This document shows, one piece after another, positions 1-17,862 of a stretch of 64,000 nucleotides of DNA. Numbering within the stretch: position 1 is the stretch's first letter; every line of letters begins with the position of its first letter. Under the pieces are notes generated by a model, which did not search any database, was not told where the DNA came from, and saw only the letters and a program-made list of their open reading frames with translations. Source of the DNA: Macrostomum hystrix (Eukaryota; Platyhelminthes; Macrostomidae); the NCBI GenBank assembly GCA_950097015.1, contig CATNEN010000030.1, forward strand, positions 1-64,000. The letters are read 5' to 3'. Both the position numbers and the translations under genes were made by a program.

Positions 1-157
1 AGAGGGATATTTGAGAAGCGTTGGTCGGGAAGTTAGGGATCCCAGACAAGTCAGGGAAAGGGGGTTTTTGGAAGAAGGTGAAATCTGATCACACAGTTTT
101 CAATCTTAGAAATAAGAAAACACCGTTATGGGGGGGCAAAGCTAACAGTAGCGCTCA

Positions 158-6094
<5,937 letters not shown>

Positions 6095-6388
6095 TGATAA
6101 CTCGCTATCGTTTAAGTCATCGGTTATCCATATTAAAAAGCCGATCGCGTTCTACTACTGTAAGTAGGTAAAGAAAAGTGCCTTAAAGTTGAAATTTTTC
6201 AACACATATCGGCATTACAAATGTTATTAGATTCCACGTAATTTATCATTAAAAGTATAAAAATGATATTGCTACGTTAAACATTCATCATAATCAATGT
6301 TATTATTAATTTTCTAAAACACACTTAAGAGTTCACCTTAGCAAAAACTATAGCGCCCTATGCCATGCAAGAGACTTTAACAGCAACT

Positions 6389-6460
6389 TGCCGTGACCAG
6401 GATTCGAACCTGGGTTGTCTCGGCCACAACGAGAAGTACTAACCACTATACGATCACGGC
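6389..6460 (-). tRNA. tRNA-His (GTG)
   Basis: This is a complete cloverleaf on the minus strand. The acceptor stem is GCCGTGA/TCACGGC, the D-arm is GTAT/GTAC, the anticodon stem is TCTCG/CGAGA with loop TTGTGGC (anticodon GTG), and the T-arm is CCAGG-TTCGAAT-CCTGG. Discriminator base is A and there is no intron. The internal A box (CGTATAGTGGTTAGTAC) and B box (GGTTCGAATCC) are intact, so Pol III transcription is expected. It lies about 300 bp upstream of the CHD start codon, on the same strand. Confidence 0.95.
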
Positions 6461-7593
6461 TAACCGACGCTCATTAAAAGAGAAGAAAACTGGGAATTTA
6501 ATAGAACCAAAGCAAACGATATCTGACTTGCGATTTTTTTTAGTACGACAACATTAGCTTTTTAAGGTATGCTAATCATAATTCTGTGTGTCTACCATGG
6601 ACTACTAGACAACGCATCGGTGCCAACCTACCAACTTGCAACAAATAATAACTAAGTAATGGGATCTTAAATTAAATAAATGTTTATAAGTTTACCAGTG
6701 GATTGGATTGATGAGTTTAAGGCTAAGTAATTATTTAACTGTTGCAATATGCCCTGAGATGATATATAATGGTTTAAAGGCTAAAACATTGAACAATCCT
6801 CAAACAATTTTAAGTCTGATATTTGAGCTTGCCTAAAAAGAAGTGATGGCATGAATTTAGGAGAAATTTTATTTAATGCAGTCCTACACAGGCTGAGCGG
6901 AAAAAAGGCCAAAAAGTGGAGCAAAAAATAAAAAAAACAATTTGGAATAGTTTCTAAGCAACAGAAAATTGACAAGGCACATTGCAAGACTTGCAAAATT
7001 ATCGTTGAAGAAAAAAGGCCTCTGGTAGAGACATGTTTTCTTCAAATAATTTAACTAAGTAGTAAAAAAAACCAAACTCTGACAAACATTATGAACTCTT
7101 CATTAACATTAGGAACCCTGAGCCAAGCAAACAAATACTTAAGAAAATGTATGATGATCAAGACAACAAAATAAAAGGATTCTTGAAAGCACTATAATTT
7201 AAATCTCAGGCAATTTTTTGGGTTCTGGTTTAAGAAAAAATACACTGAGCTGGCAATGTATTTAAGGGCCACTCAAAAAATGCTTTCTGTGGACATTAGG
7301 ACATTAGGCCAAACTAATTACTTCTCCTAATGCTGCAAAAAAGTTTTTGCAAATTTAGCTAAAATTTGTGCTATAAAGACTATTTTTCAATTTGTAACTT
7401 GACAGTATCATAAGGCTACACATTTTTAAGCAAAATATTAGAGCACTTAAAAATGTACCTATAGTCAAAAACTAGAGACAACTTAACTTAACAAGGTGAA
7501 TATAAATTGGCAATCCTGCAGTTTTTTAACTTTACATTTTTATCTCTGGAGCTTGTTCCCCACGTAATTTTGACTTAGTAAATCACTCTATCA
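6461..7593. other. AT-rich non-coding DNA
   Basis: No gene is supported. A stretch near 6940-7040 reads, with stops, like a degraded zinc-finger peptide (HCKTC), possibly transposon debris, but it is too weak to call. Confidence 0.5.
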
Positions 7594-7827
7594 GGTTATC
7601 AACCTAGGCTAGTAAACCCAAGTGATGCCACCAATCCCACCATCGACACCAATACCATTAAGGGCACATGGGCCAACTGCAAGGCGAGGTACTAGGCCAT
7701 GCATGGCACAGCAGATGGTTTAGGCCTATTTGGATCCTACTTGCGGGAGTTCCTCTGGCACCAACAATTTCCAGAGAAACAGTTTAGAATGATTCTACAT
7801 TGGATTCAGACTTATTATCATTGCTAA
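7594..7827 (+). pseudogene. IS1595/Merlin-like transposase remnant
   Basis: The frame starting at 7594 translates to a recognisable C-terminal piece of an ISXO2/IS1595-type DDE transposase (the eukaryotic Merlin lineage). It shows NTIKGTWANCKARY, then MHGTADGL, then GSYLREFLWHQQFP. The Asn-Thr-Ile-(Glu/Lys)-Gly-Thr-Trp and Ser-Tyr-Leu-x-Glu-Phe-x-Trp motifs are typical of the family as I remember it. An in-frame TAG follows KARY, the usual Glu after Ile is Lys, and no N-terminal half is visible. It is therefore a dead fragment. Confidence 0.65.
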
Positions 7828-8572
7828 CTCTGCTCTGTGTATAGTGACACAAACAACTGACACTTGTTTAAATAAACATTTTAACTTTCAAATTTGTTTT
7901 CGTTGTGGTAGGCCCCCTAAAGAATAAAAAGCTGTAAAATTCTGGATTACCAATAGTTTGTATTATTAGTATAGTACTCATTATTTTATTTAGTTACAAC
8001 TATTAAACATGCTTTTCTAAACACGTCCACAACACAAAAAATATTACTCCAATTTTTTTTTTCGAAATGTAACTAGGGGCAGGGCCTAGTAGTGTCTATT
8101 GCATGCCCTATTGTATTGTCATGCCACAACCCCTTGAAAGTCCAAGACAAAAAAGTAGCAATGTTAACAAATATAAAGTTAAGCTTAAAACGTAAAGTAG
8201 TCCAGAAAGTACAGTTTTAAGTTATTTTTTATACGCATTTGTACCCATAATATATTGATAAATGAGAAATACATGTAGCCACATAAACATAGGCCTATAA
8301 CACATGCATTAATACAGACGTTTATCTGATCCGACCGACTGATCGATCCGTCTATATGTATATATATATATATATATAATATATAGTAATGAAATAATTA
8401 GTCTATTTTAAATTGTTATTAAAATCAAAATATTTCTTGTGTACTGTTATTACAACTGAATTTATGCTAAATCATCTTCTCATATAACCGGTATTTTCGT
8501 ACGGATGTTTTGTATTAATTATGTATTTAGTATTTGTTTAAACTACGCTTGACAAGTTAAATATACAGATGT

Positions 8573-9902
8573 TAGGCTTTTCACGCAAATCGATTCCAGA
8601 ACCAGAATTATTCTGATTCCAGAACCAGAATCAGTAGGAAACTGAAAAGCTCAGAACTTTCTTTTATTTCGCTTTTTTTCTGAAATAATTAAAAAGCAAG
8701 TATATTAAAATAACAATCAGCAAAGAAAATACTACAATCAATCGCATAACTTCATGAATTATCTGTATTTGTTTTAACACAACTGTGTAAAAATTCAAAT
8801 AATTCAAGGCTTGAGCATGTGCTGCACGTACCGTGTTTGCCTTTGCCCTACAGTGTTGATTAATTTACATCCATTTTTTCAAGAATGACTGATCAAAGAT
8901 CTTTCTTATTCATTAAAGACAACATCGTCTTGACGATTGCAGCAGCTTCAGAAGCAGATGCATTAGAATTTCTTAATCAGTGCAAAATTGAGTCACGAAA
9001 CGAACAGACGTTTATTCAACAACCACATTCTATCCTCGGCCAAATAACGAAGGCAACCCATCTGTCACCGATATCAACATCAGACAATGCGGTCAACGCT
9101 AAAAAGCAGGAAGATATAGCGGCACATGATCTACTTCAGCAACTGAATGAAGGCAGTGAGGAGAAGTGCAAGGACGAGAAACGTGAAAGAGAAAGGAAGG
9201 AAACCAAGTGCTTTCTAAGTTGTGCCAGCAAAAGAAAGAAGGATTTTAACAGCAAATTGACTAAAAAGAAAGTTCTTTGGAAGAGAATCCAAGATGACAT
9301 GAATGCACAAGGGTATAGTCTCACATCTGAGCAGTGCGAAAACAAGTACTTTTTGTAATGCCCTCCAACATCTCCAAGCATGTTGGTACAGTGGAGACAG
9401 AGATAGCAATGCCATCCATACATTCTCTGTCGTGATCAAGAATCAGCTTGGCAGGTTCATCTACATAATTAAAAAACAGTTCATTTACTAGATAAGCCAA
9501 AGAAGCGTCCATTCATATTCTTGTTATTACAGTTAGGACCAGATACTAATGCTTCCAATTGAAAAACAATTCAGACAAATCAAATTTAAGTTTGTCGGCC
9601 GTTCTTATTATTTTTAAACACACTCCTACCTGGAATATAAAGTACGGGGAAAAAGAAAATGATTTGTACTTGATAAATGTTAGTGGACTGTAATCTACAA
9701 TTGAGTTCAGATTGTTCTTCGGATTTGCGATTTTAAATTATTTCCCCCGTTTCCATGGGAAAATGACAACGAATCGAGAAATTTTCTCGAACCAAATTCC
9801 AGAACCAGAACACGGTTCCGGAATCGATTCTGAAAACGGAACAGGCAAAATGAAAAGTTTCGAACCGATTCTGGTTCTGGAATCGGTAGAATGAAAAGCC
9901 TA
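8573..9902. mobile_element. TIR-bounded DNA transposon (1.33 kb)
   Basis: Inverted termini are present at 8573-8608 and 9868-9902. Each begins TAGGCTTTTCA, then six or seven variable bases, then an identical CGATTCCAGAACCAGAAT. Further copies of TTCCAGAACCAGAA sit just inside both ends (about 8617-8634 and 9797-9830), like subterminal transposase-binding repeats. The outermost TA at each end could be a TA target duplication, as in Tc1/mariner or ISL2EU elements; the superfamily is unresolved. The interior carries one DNA-binding-like ORF and no visible DDE transposase, so the copy is probably non-autonomous. Confidence 0.7.
8885..9358 (+). CDS. Transposon-borne Myb/SANT-like DNA-binding protein (157 aa, probably truncated)
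   Basis: The ATG at 8885 opens a 157-codon frame inside the TIR element. The last 40 residues look like the start of a Myb/SANT (trihelix) domain: KKDFNSKLTKKKVLWKRI, then MNAQGYSLTSEQCENK. The spacing Trp-x-x-Ile-x-x-x-Met...Gly-Tyr...Gln-Cys-x-x-Lys is typical of the MADF/Myb-like accessory proteins carried by several DNA transposons. The N-terminal 100 residues are unrecognised and charged. The frame stops at TAA immediately after the Cys-x-x-Lys motif, where such domains normally run 20-30 residues further, so it is truncated or spliced. A role in binding the element's subterminal repeats is inference. Confidence 0.5.
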   Translation: MTDQRSFLFIKDNIVLTIAAASEADALEFLNQCKIESRNEQTFIQQPHSILGQITKATHLSPISTSDNAVNAKKQEDIAAHDLLQQLNEGSEEKCKDEKRERERKETKCFLSCASKRKKDFNSKLTKKKVLWKRIQDDMNAQGYSLTSEQCENKYFL

Positions 9903-11358
9903 AGTGACACCAGTTGCAACCGGTTTTCTGACACGCACGCGCTCATCGAGATTAGCCACTAAGTTTAGATAATTAGATGCGAACGTTAGATTATAATTAA
10001 TATAACCACCTTTAACTAATCTTGCTCTAGATTGTAAGCGCGTGCGTTAGCAAAGCGGCGTAATTGATATAACAGAGAAGTAGGCCCTATCACTAATTAT
10101 ATCACTAATTATATTACATTAAGCTGCAGCCTTTCAAAACGACTTACAATTTATTTTAAATGGCGACCACCGACCAATAATTTCATTACATATACGATAT
10201 ATATATAATTCTCAGAACTTACACATCGAGCATTTTTAGTTGATTCATTAAGTCGTAATAATTTAGACCTAAAACATATATTTTAAAACTTATCTGCTAG
10301 ATAATTTACCAAAAAGTCTGTGTTTTTTTCTCGTGTGATAGTTTTGTTTAGCACTGCATAAACAAAGTTAAACCCGCATGAACTACTGACAAGTTAGATA
10401 AATGTCGGAAGTTGTCAGTATGTTAAGACTCAAAATGTTAGTATAATTACATTGGGTACAAATACTAAAACTATGTTGGTTCAAAGTCAGTTTTATGACC
10501 ATCATTCCCTCTCAATTATTTACTAATAAATATACTTACAATTTAAGACACAATTCGTAGAAATTTAGTGTAACGAATGGATGGATAAAATTAAAATTAA
10601 AAACAAATATAAAATATCAATAAAAATCCATTAGTCACCAATTTTTTACAAATATCGGTAACCTTTATAGCAAATAAATGAATATCAATCATTTTTTTAT
10701 AAAATGGCCATCACAAGGAATTCAGGTTTCAGAACTTCACTACATAGTTGAACGTTAGCAAACTATACAAGCAGAAACCATCGCCCCTTAAAATCGGCAA
10801 ATATCCCACACCAATTTAGTTGCAATTTCAATACATAGTTGAAACAGCTCTTATGTACTTGCAGCCATGTCATGCGCAAACGCTTCCGCCCCAATCGATT
10901 TCCGTTTCGTAAGCGCCGAAATTCAGTGTCAGGACGGAGCGCCTAAAAACACAAGTGAGGATACAGAAAGGGCATCTACCAACTTTAGGCTAACACTGTA
11001 TTAAATATACGAGAGGTAGATTGCTTTGATAATTCATGCGAGCGGACTCTGCGAGACTGCGAGAACCTGCTCTTAATTAGGTTCTAGAACTTTAATTATA
11101 ATTAAGCAAATTGTAATTAGCCATACGGCGCCATTGCCGATGTTGATTACTCTTTTATAACTCCATTTCCGAAGGAGTATTGAGAAGGGACGGATTGAGA
11201 TACGTTGAGTAGAGAAGACAACTTTCTTGTAGCACAATAATAGCTGCAACCAAAATTGTCTATGGTCCTATCAGAACTTTGAACATTGAGCTTTTTAATA
11301 GCATGCTGAGAAGTTGTCTTAGCCAGATTTTCTTTAGAATATCGAATATCTGGCAGCC
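9903..11358. other. AT-rich spacer upstream of the Trp-heptad gene
   Basis: No coding, RNA or repeat structure was recognised apart from short AT runs (about 10085-10115 and 10195-10210). A good 3' splice site (TTTTCTTTAG) lies 20 bases before the ATG at 11359. Confidence 0.4.
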
Positions 11359-12920
11359 ATGTTCGGAGGCGGCTGCAACGCGGACTGGCAGCAGCAGCAG
11401 CAGGATGCCGTGAACTGGAAGGACTGCATACATCGATGGAAGCGCAGCAGAGAGAAATGGCGACTCGAGACCGTCAAGCTGCAGCGTCAACTATGTGAGA
11501 TGACTCGCAGCGCGTATCACTGGCGGCAGCAGGTAATACAAGGCGATTCTGATGGTGGTCAAGTATTGGTAATTAACAGCAGTAGAACTACCAAGCGAGG
11601 GGGGCAATTTTTTGTGCTGCACCTGAACGGAGCACTGCAAGCACACGAAACTAGGGCCAACTTTTTGTTTCGCATCTTCTGAAACAATAATCAAGTTGCC
11701 ATCTCGTCAAACCGTCGAGATTTTAAATGGTTCTGGCCGAAGGTCGGATTTTTCACATAAGCGCTAGTGTATTTCATACACCCTATACACGAATAAGCAC
11801 TGCGCCTTGCCAGGCCTTTAAAATTTATCAGCATGTCGCCCGAATGTGCTGCGTCATCTCCGTCTTCGGTGGTCACCTACCTTTATCTAGACGGACTGCA
11901 GGACCTTCAAGGGCTACAACAGGTAGAACTAGGCCACTATGGACACCCTGACGCGAATCTTTCCAACTTCAATGATCAAGCCTAAATACTAGGCGCAGCT
12001 CAACCACAGTACACCATCACCTTCTGTCAATCAATCATTCCTGCACCACCCAAAGCTGTCAGCATTCAGGCGCTGCCAAAACATTCTCATGAGGGCGAAA
12101 TGGCCTGGTAGTCCTACTGTTAAAGTGGTGGGAAAGTGACCCAATATCTTAGTATTTTAGTGACAGGAGTCGTGGCCTCTAAAGGATATGAATAATAATA
12201 GTAATAATAATTTCAGGAGGGCTGCGGGCAATGGCAGATCATTTGTGCCCCCCGCACAGAACCGCAGCCAGCGAGGAGGCAATTCTGCTCATTTCGCTGA
12301 CTCCTGAGCAGACGCGGGCACAAATACACACCTGTGTGAGCGTATTCTAACCGTCAGGCAGTGTGTGCACTTTCACTGTGCCTTGGAGGTTGGCCCTTAA
12401 GGGCGTAAATTGCACGGCTGCGCCCCAAATGAATGTGACCTCGCGGCGGAATCGAGCTCAGGGACCCTGGTGCGAGAGACAAACGCGTTAACCGCTCTGC
12501 CACTCACTCACCCCCCAAAGGATAGGAAAGTTGCCCTTTAGTGATTCTAAACTGTCCATGTATGCCGTCATCGTACAAGGAGGGGAAAATTTCCCTGTTA
12601 TTTTGTAGCCACAGCTTCCACATAATTTCATAAAAAAATGGCTCGCCAAATGATTGCAGGCCAATCTCGCCCAATCTCAGTTGAGCAAATTGCGCGAAGC
12701 CCTAGTTTGTTGGCGAAACGAATCATTGCGCTGCCGAGAGTCAGCTCGACAATGGCGCAACGAGACCTTCCGCTGGCGTAATCAGGCGCGCGCATGGAAG
12801 CGGCACTGCAACGAGCTCATGGAGCAGAAGGACGATCAACAGATTGCGCAATTGTGCCGGGCAAGGCAGACTCACTGCGCCGAGATACAACATATGTATG
12901 GTCATAGAGGCGGCTATTAA
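11359..12920 (+). CDS. Unrecognised small basic protein with Trp-heptad helix (about 137 aa)
   Basis: Two exons are proposed, 11359-11532 and 12681-12920, with donor CAG|GTAATA and acceptor TCTCAG|TTGAGC, both phase 0. After MFGGGCNADWQQQQQ the protein is an unbroken heptad series with an aromatic or aliphatic residue every seventh position. Examples are KDCIHRW, KRSREKW, RLETVKL, TRSAYHW, then across the splice RQQLSKL, REALVCW, RNESLRC, RESARQW, RNETFRW, RNQARAW and KRHCNEL. The heptad phase is kept exactly across the splice only with the 12681 acceptor; the alternative at 12660 adds seven residues. Synonymous codons differ between heptads, arguing for selection on the peptide. It is strongly basic and predicted to be one long helix, with no signal peptide or membrane segment. 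I do not know the family. The intron contains a SINE. Confidence 0.55.
12193..12516 (-). mobile_element. tRNA-derived SINE, full length, with TSD (family 1)
   Basis: On the minus strand it has a tRNA-like head with A box (GTGGCAGAGCGGTTAACG) and B box (AGCTCGATTCC), a roughly 230-bp body and an (ATT)n tail. Flanking direct repeats AAAGGATATGAA (12181-12192) and AAAGGATAGGAA (12517-12528) match at 11 of 12 bases. It lies in the intron of the Trp-heptad gene. Relatives are at 35350, 40261, 45828 and more distantly 60578. Confidence 0.85.
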
Positions 12921-13318
12921 AAGTGACACATTATACTAGCCGCATTGCGCAGAAAGGCGCTTTTTACCCACCTTCAAGTTTTCTTAAGTCAGGGAGCAGA
13001 GCTTAAAGCGTTAAAAGTAATTTAATGTACAATAGGAAGCGCGTTGATACAGCATACAGTGTTTGATGGAATCAACAAATGCAGTGGTTTTTGCGTAAGT
13101 AGCATTAAAATCGAAGGAAAAACTCTTTTTTTATTACTAAAAGTATCAGCGCGCTTACTATATAACAGATTTTGGAAAACATAGAAGGACCCTTTTGCAC
13201 TTAAACTACGAGCTAAAGCCTTTATTTTTTAATTAAATACAAAACATTCTACGAAATAGATATTGTCACATATGCTGATAAAAACTATATCGTCATAGTG
13301 AATAGTCTTTGCCATTGC

Positions 13319-14079
13319 TGTCAGAAAGTCAGAAAACTGAGAGCCACCAATCAGAAGCAGTCACAGACCACACACAGTCAGAAACCTGAGAGCCACCAAT
13401 CAGAAGCAGTCACAGACCACACACAGTCAGAAACCTGAGAGCCACCAATCAGAAGCAGTCACAGACCACACAGTCAGAAACCTGAGAGCCACCAATCAGA
13501 AGCAGTCACAGACCACACACAGTCAGAAACCTGAGAGCCACCAATCAGAAGCAGTCACAGACCACACACAGTCAGAAACCTGAGAGCCACCAATCAGAAG
13601 CAGTCACAGACCACACACTGTCAGAAACCTGAGAGCCACCAATCAGAAGCAGTCACAGACCACACACAGTCAGAAACCTGAGAGCCACCAATCAGAAGCA
13701 GTCACAGACCACACAGTCAGAAACCTGAGAGCCACCAATCAGAAGCAGTCACAGACCACACACAGTCAGAAACCTGAGAGCCACCAATCAGAAGCAGTCA
13801 CAGACCACACACAGTCAGAAACCTGAGAGAGCCACCAATCAGAAGCAGTCACAGACCACACACAGTCAGAAACCTGAGAGCCACCAATCAGAAGCAGTCA
13901 CAGACCACACACAGTCAGAAACCTGAGAGCCACCAATCAGAAGCAGTCACAGACCACACAGTCAGAAACCTGAGAGCCACCAATCAGAAGCAGTCACAGA
14001 CCACACACAGTCAGAAACCTGAGAGCCACCAATCAGAAGCAGTCACAGACCACACACAGTCAGAAACCTGAGAGCCACC
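13319..14079. repeat. 49-bp minisatellite, large array
   Basis: About 15 copies of the CHD intron 1 unit (CAGACCACACACAGTCAG, ACCTGAGAGCC, ACCAATCAGAAGCAGTCA). Several copies lack a CA pair (CACACAGTCAG). No gene is evident in it. Confidence 0.97.
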
Positions 14080-14520
14080 TGCTTTAGCAGCTTTTGTTGC
14101 TAGTTGCTAGCAATTAAAAAAGTAGCAACTATACTGAAGTTTCAGGGCGAAACGTTTGTGCTTTATCGTTGAAAATTTAAATGCTAATGCTTTTTCTTTG
14201 CGAAACAGGCAGCATTTGTTCTATTTAAAGGCCAGGCATGTTTACAGGCAAAGCTGCGGAACTGTGTGGATGGGTACAATGTCGAAAAAAATCGGTTAAA
14301 AATTGCTTGAATAGTCCTTAAAAACTGTATTCCGTTTTAAAGGCGGTTTTAGGCATTTTTGGCAAAGCTGACGCAGTTTAATCAGTTATTATTTTGTACT
14401 CATCAGAGAACCAAGCGAGACAATGTAGCTGTGTGGGAACAGGATCTGCGGCGTAAGTAGGGAAGTGATAGGAAAAATATTTGTATACGAGAGAAATTTG
14501 AGGCGGCTCGAGAAAGTGAA

Positions 14521-17096
14521 TGTTGGGGAGATGGAGCCGGGGAATAATTGGGAACTGGGGATTTTGGGGAGATGGAGTCGGGGAATAATAGGGAACTGGG
14601 GATGTTGGGGAGATGGAGTCGGGGAATAATTGGGAACTGGGGATTTTGGGGAGATGGAGTCGGGGAATAATTGGGAACTGGGGATTTTGGGGAGATGGAG
14701 CCGGGGAATAATTGGGAACTGGGGATGTTGGGGAGATGGAGTCGGGGAATAATTGGGAACTGGGGATGTTGGGGAGATGGAGCCGGGGAATAATTGGGAA
14801 CTGGGGATTTTGGGGAGATGGAGTCGAGGAATAATTGGGAACTGGGGATGTTGGGGAGATGGAGTCGGGGAATAATTGGGAACTGGGGATGTTGGGGAGA
14901 TGGAGTCGGGGAATAATTGGGAACTGGGGATGTTAGGGAGATGGAGTCGGGGAATAATTGGGAACTGGGGATGTTGGGGAGATGGAGCCGGGGAATAATT
15001 GGGAACTGGGGATTTTGGGGAGATGGAGTCGGGGAATAATTGGGAACTGGGGATGTTGGGGAGATGGAGTCGAGGAATAATTGGGAACTGGGGATGTTGG
15101 GGAGATGGAGTCGGGGAATAATTGGGAACTGGGGATGTTGGGGAGATGGAGTCGGGGAATAATTGGGAACTGGGGATTTTGGGGAGATGGAGTCGGGGAA
15201 TAATTGGGAACTGGGGATTTTGGGGAGATGGAGTCGGGGAATAATTGGGAACTGGGGATTTTGGGGAGATGGAGTCGGGGAATAATTGGGAACTGGGGAT
15301 GTTGGGGAGATGGAGTCGGGGAATAATTGGGAACTGGGGATTTTGGGGAGATGGAGTCGGGGAATAATTGGGAACTGGGGATTTTGGGGAGATGGAGTCG
15401 GGGAATAATTGGGAACTGGGGATTTTGGGGAGATGGAGCCGGGGAATAATTGGGAACTGGGGATTTTGGGGAGATGGAGTCAGGGAATAATTGGGAACTG
15501 GGGATTTTGGGGAGATGGAGCCGGGGAATAATTGGGAACTGGGGATGTTGGGGAGATGGAGTCGGGGAATAATTGGGAACTGGGGATGTTGGGGAGATGG
15601 AGCCGGGGAATAATTGGGAACTGGGGATGTTGGGGAGATGGAGTCGGGGAATAATTGGGAACTGGGGATTTTGGGGAGATGGAGTCGGGGAATAATTGGG
15701 AACTGGGGATTTTGGGGAGATGGAGTCGGGGAATAATTGGGAACTGGGGATTTTGGGGAGATGGAGTCGGGGAATAATTGGGAACTGGGGATGTTGGGGA
15801 GATGGAGTCGGGGAATAATTGGGAACTGGGGATTTTGGGGAGATGGAGTCGGGGAATAATTGGGAACTGGGGATTTTAGGGAGATGGAGTCGGGGAATAA
15901 TTGGGAACTGGGGATGTTGGGGAGATGGAGCCGGGGAATAATTGGGAACTGGGGATGTTGGGGAGATGGAGTCGGGGAATAATTGGGAACTGGGGATGTT
16001 GGGGAGATGGAGCCGGGGAATAATTGGGAACTGGGGATGTTGGGGAGATGGAGTCGGGGAATAATTGGGAACTGGGGATTTTGGGGAGATGGAGTCGGGG
16101 AATAATTGGGAACTGGGGATGTTGGGGAGATGGAGTCGGGGAATAATTGGGAACTGGGGATGTTGGGGAGATGGAGTCGGGGAATAATTGGGAACTGGGG
16201 ATGTTGGGGAGATGGAGCCGGGGAATAATTGGGAACTGGGGGTGTTGGGGAGATGGAGTCGGGGAATAATTGGGAACTGGGGGTGTTGGGGAGATGGAGT
16301 CGGGGAATAATTGGGAACTGGGGATGTTGGGGAGATGGAGTCGGGGAATAATTGGGAACTGGGTATGTTGGGGAGATGGAGCCGGGGAATAATTGGGAAC
16401 TGGGGATGTTGGGGAGATGGAGTCGGGGAATAATTGGGAACTGGGGATGTTGGGGAGATGGAGTCGGGGAATAATTGGGAACTGGGGATGTTGGGGAGAT
16501 GGAGTCGGGGAATAATTGGGAACTGGGGATGTTGGGGAGATGGAGTCGGGGAATAATTGGGAACTGGGGATGTTGGGGAGATGGAGTCGGGGAATAATTG
16601 GGAACTGGGGATGTTGTGGAGATGGAGTCGGGGAATAATTGGGAACTGGGGATGTTGGGGAGATGGAGTCGGGGAATAATTGGGAACTGGGGATGTTGGG
16701 GAGATGGAGTCGGGGAATAATTGGGAACTGGGGATGTTGGGGAGATGGAGCCGGGGAATAATTGGGAACTGGGGATTTTGGGGAGATGGAGTCGGGGAAT
16801 AATTGGGAACTGGGGATGTTGGGGAGATGGAGTCGGGGAATAATTGGGAACTGGGTATGTTGGGGAGATGGAGTCGGGGAATAATTGGGAACTGGGGATG
16901 TTGGGGTGATGGAGTCGGGGAATAATTGGGAACTGGGGATGTTGGGGAGATGGAGTCGGGGAATAATTGGGAACTGGGGATGTTGAAGAGATGGAGTCGG
17001 GGAATAATTGGGAACTGGGGATGTTGGGGAGATGGAGTCGGGGAATAATTGTAAACTGGGGATCCCGGGGGAGGGAGACGGGGAATAATTTTGAAC
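14521..17096. repeat. 41-bp minisatellite (about 63 copies)
   Basis: The unit reads GGGGAATAATTGGGAACTGG then GGATGTTGGGGAGATGGAGTC, with TGTTGG/TTTTGG and AGTCGG/AGCCGG as the main variants. Because 41 is not a multiple of three and the unit has no stop codon on the minus strand, all three minus frames stay open and give the same 41-residue period. The resulting 916- and 748-codon frames are artefacts of the array. Confidence 0.97.
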
Positions 17097-17862
17097 TTGT
17101 TCGCTTTCTCCATTTCAGTCCAGTATAGAGACACAGCATGAGATAATTGGAATAGCGAATCGTTATAGTTGGTTCGCAATCTATATACTTCTTATGAAGC
17201 TGCGGCAGTAGTTAATCCTCCTTCCTATTCTCCTGTACCCCTCAGTTATAGGACAGGCCAACAGATACTTTGACCTAAAATGAGAACACAGATCGATAAA
17301 TAAGAGCGATAGCTCTAGCTCTGTAAGACACATGGGGATAAATATGAATACAGACGTAGAGACTAAACTTCTAATCTATTGGATTGAGATTGCAGAAGTC
17401 GATCAGACGAGCGCGTAATGGAATATTGCATTTGGAACAGTCTCGACCGATTCCAGTGGTCAGAATCAAGAGCTGGTCGGCCTCAACTTCAGCGTGTCTG
17501 TCTCATTTCTCTTGCGAGTGAGTGCTCGAGAAAAAGTAAGTAATTGCCATGCAGAACGCAAGCAGCAAGGGGACGAGAATAAGAAGAGGCCAAATAAGAA
17601 TTGCTGAGTAGGGTCCTAGAGTCAGATCATCCCGACCTGAGGTCCGTCCTCAACGGACTTTGCGATGCTTTATGTCACACTGCCTGCAGTGCTTCTAGAA
17701 GCAAATGCAACGAAGAATAAGAGCCAAGTTGAAAAAAATACTGAAATATATTAGGATAAAATCATGCAGAAACGGGAAATTTATGCCAGGTGATATAAAT
17801 CCCGAGAGGAATATGGTGACATCTACCGAACTGATAATCCTTTTCAATGATTGTCATAGGCG
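17097..17862. other. Unassigned spacer
   Basis: No gene, RNA or repeat structure was recognised; only short ORFs without similarity. Confidence 0.4.

Noticed and set aside
6890-7200. BED zinc finger / hAT transposase relic
   Set aside because: Only a single HCKTC-like motif survives among stops; not enough to assign.
14389-17179. 916- and 748-codon proline-rich ORFs
   Set aside because: Produced by the 41-bp tandem array, which lacks stops in every minus-strand frame; the period matches the DNA unit, and there are no splice or start features.
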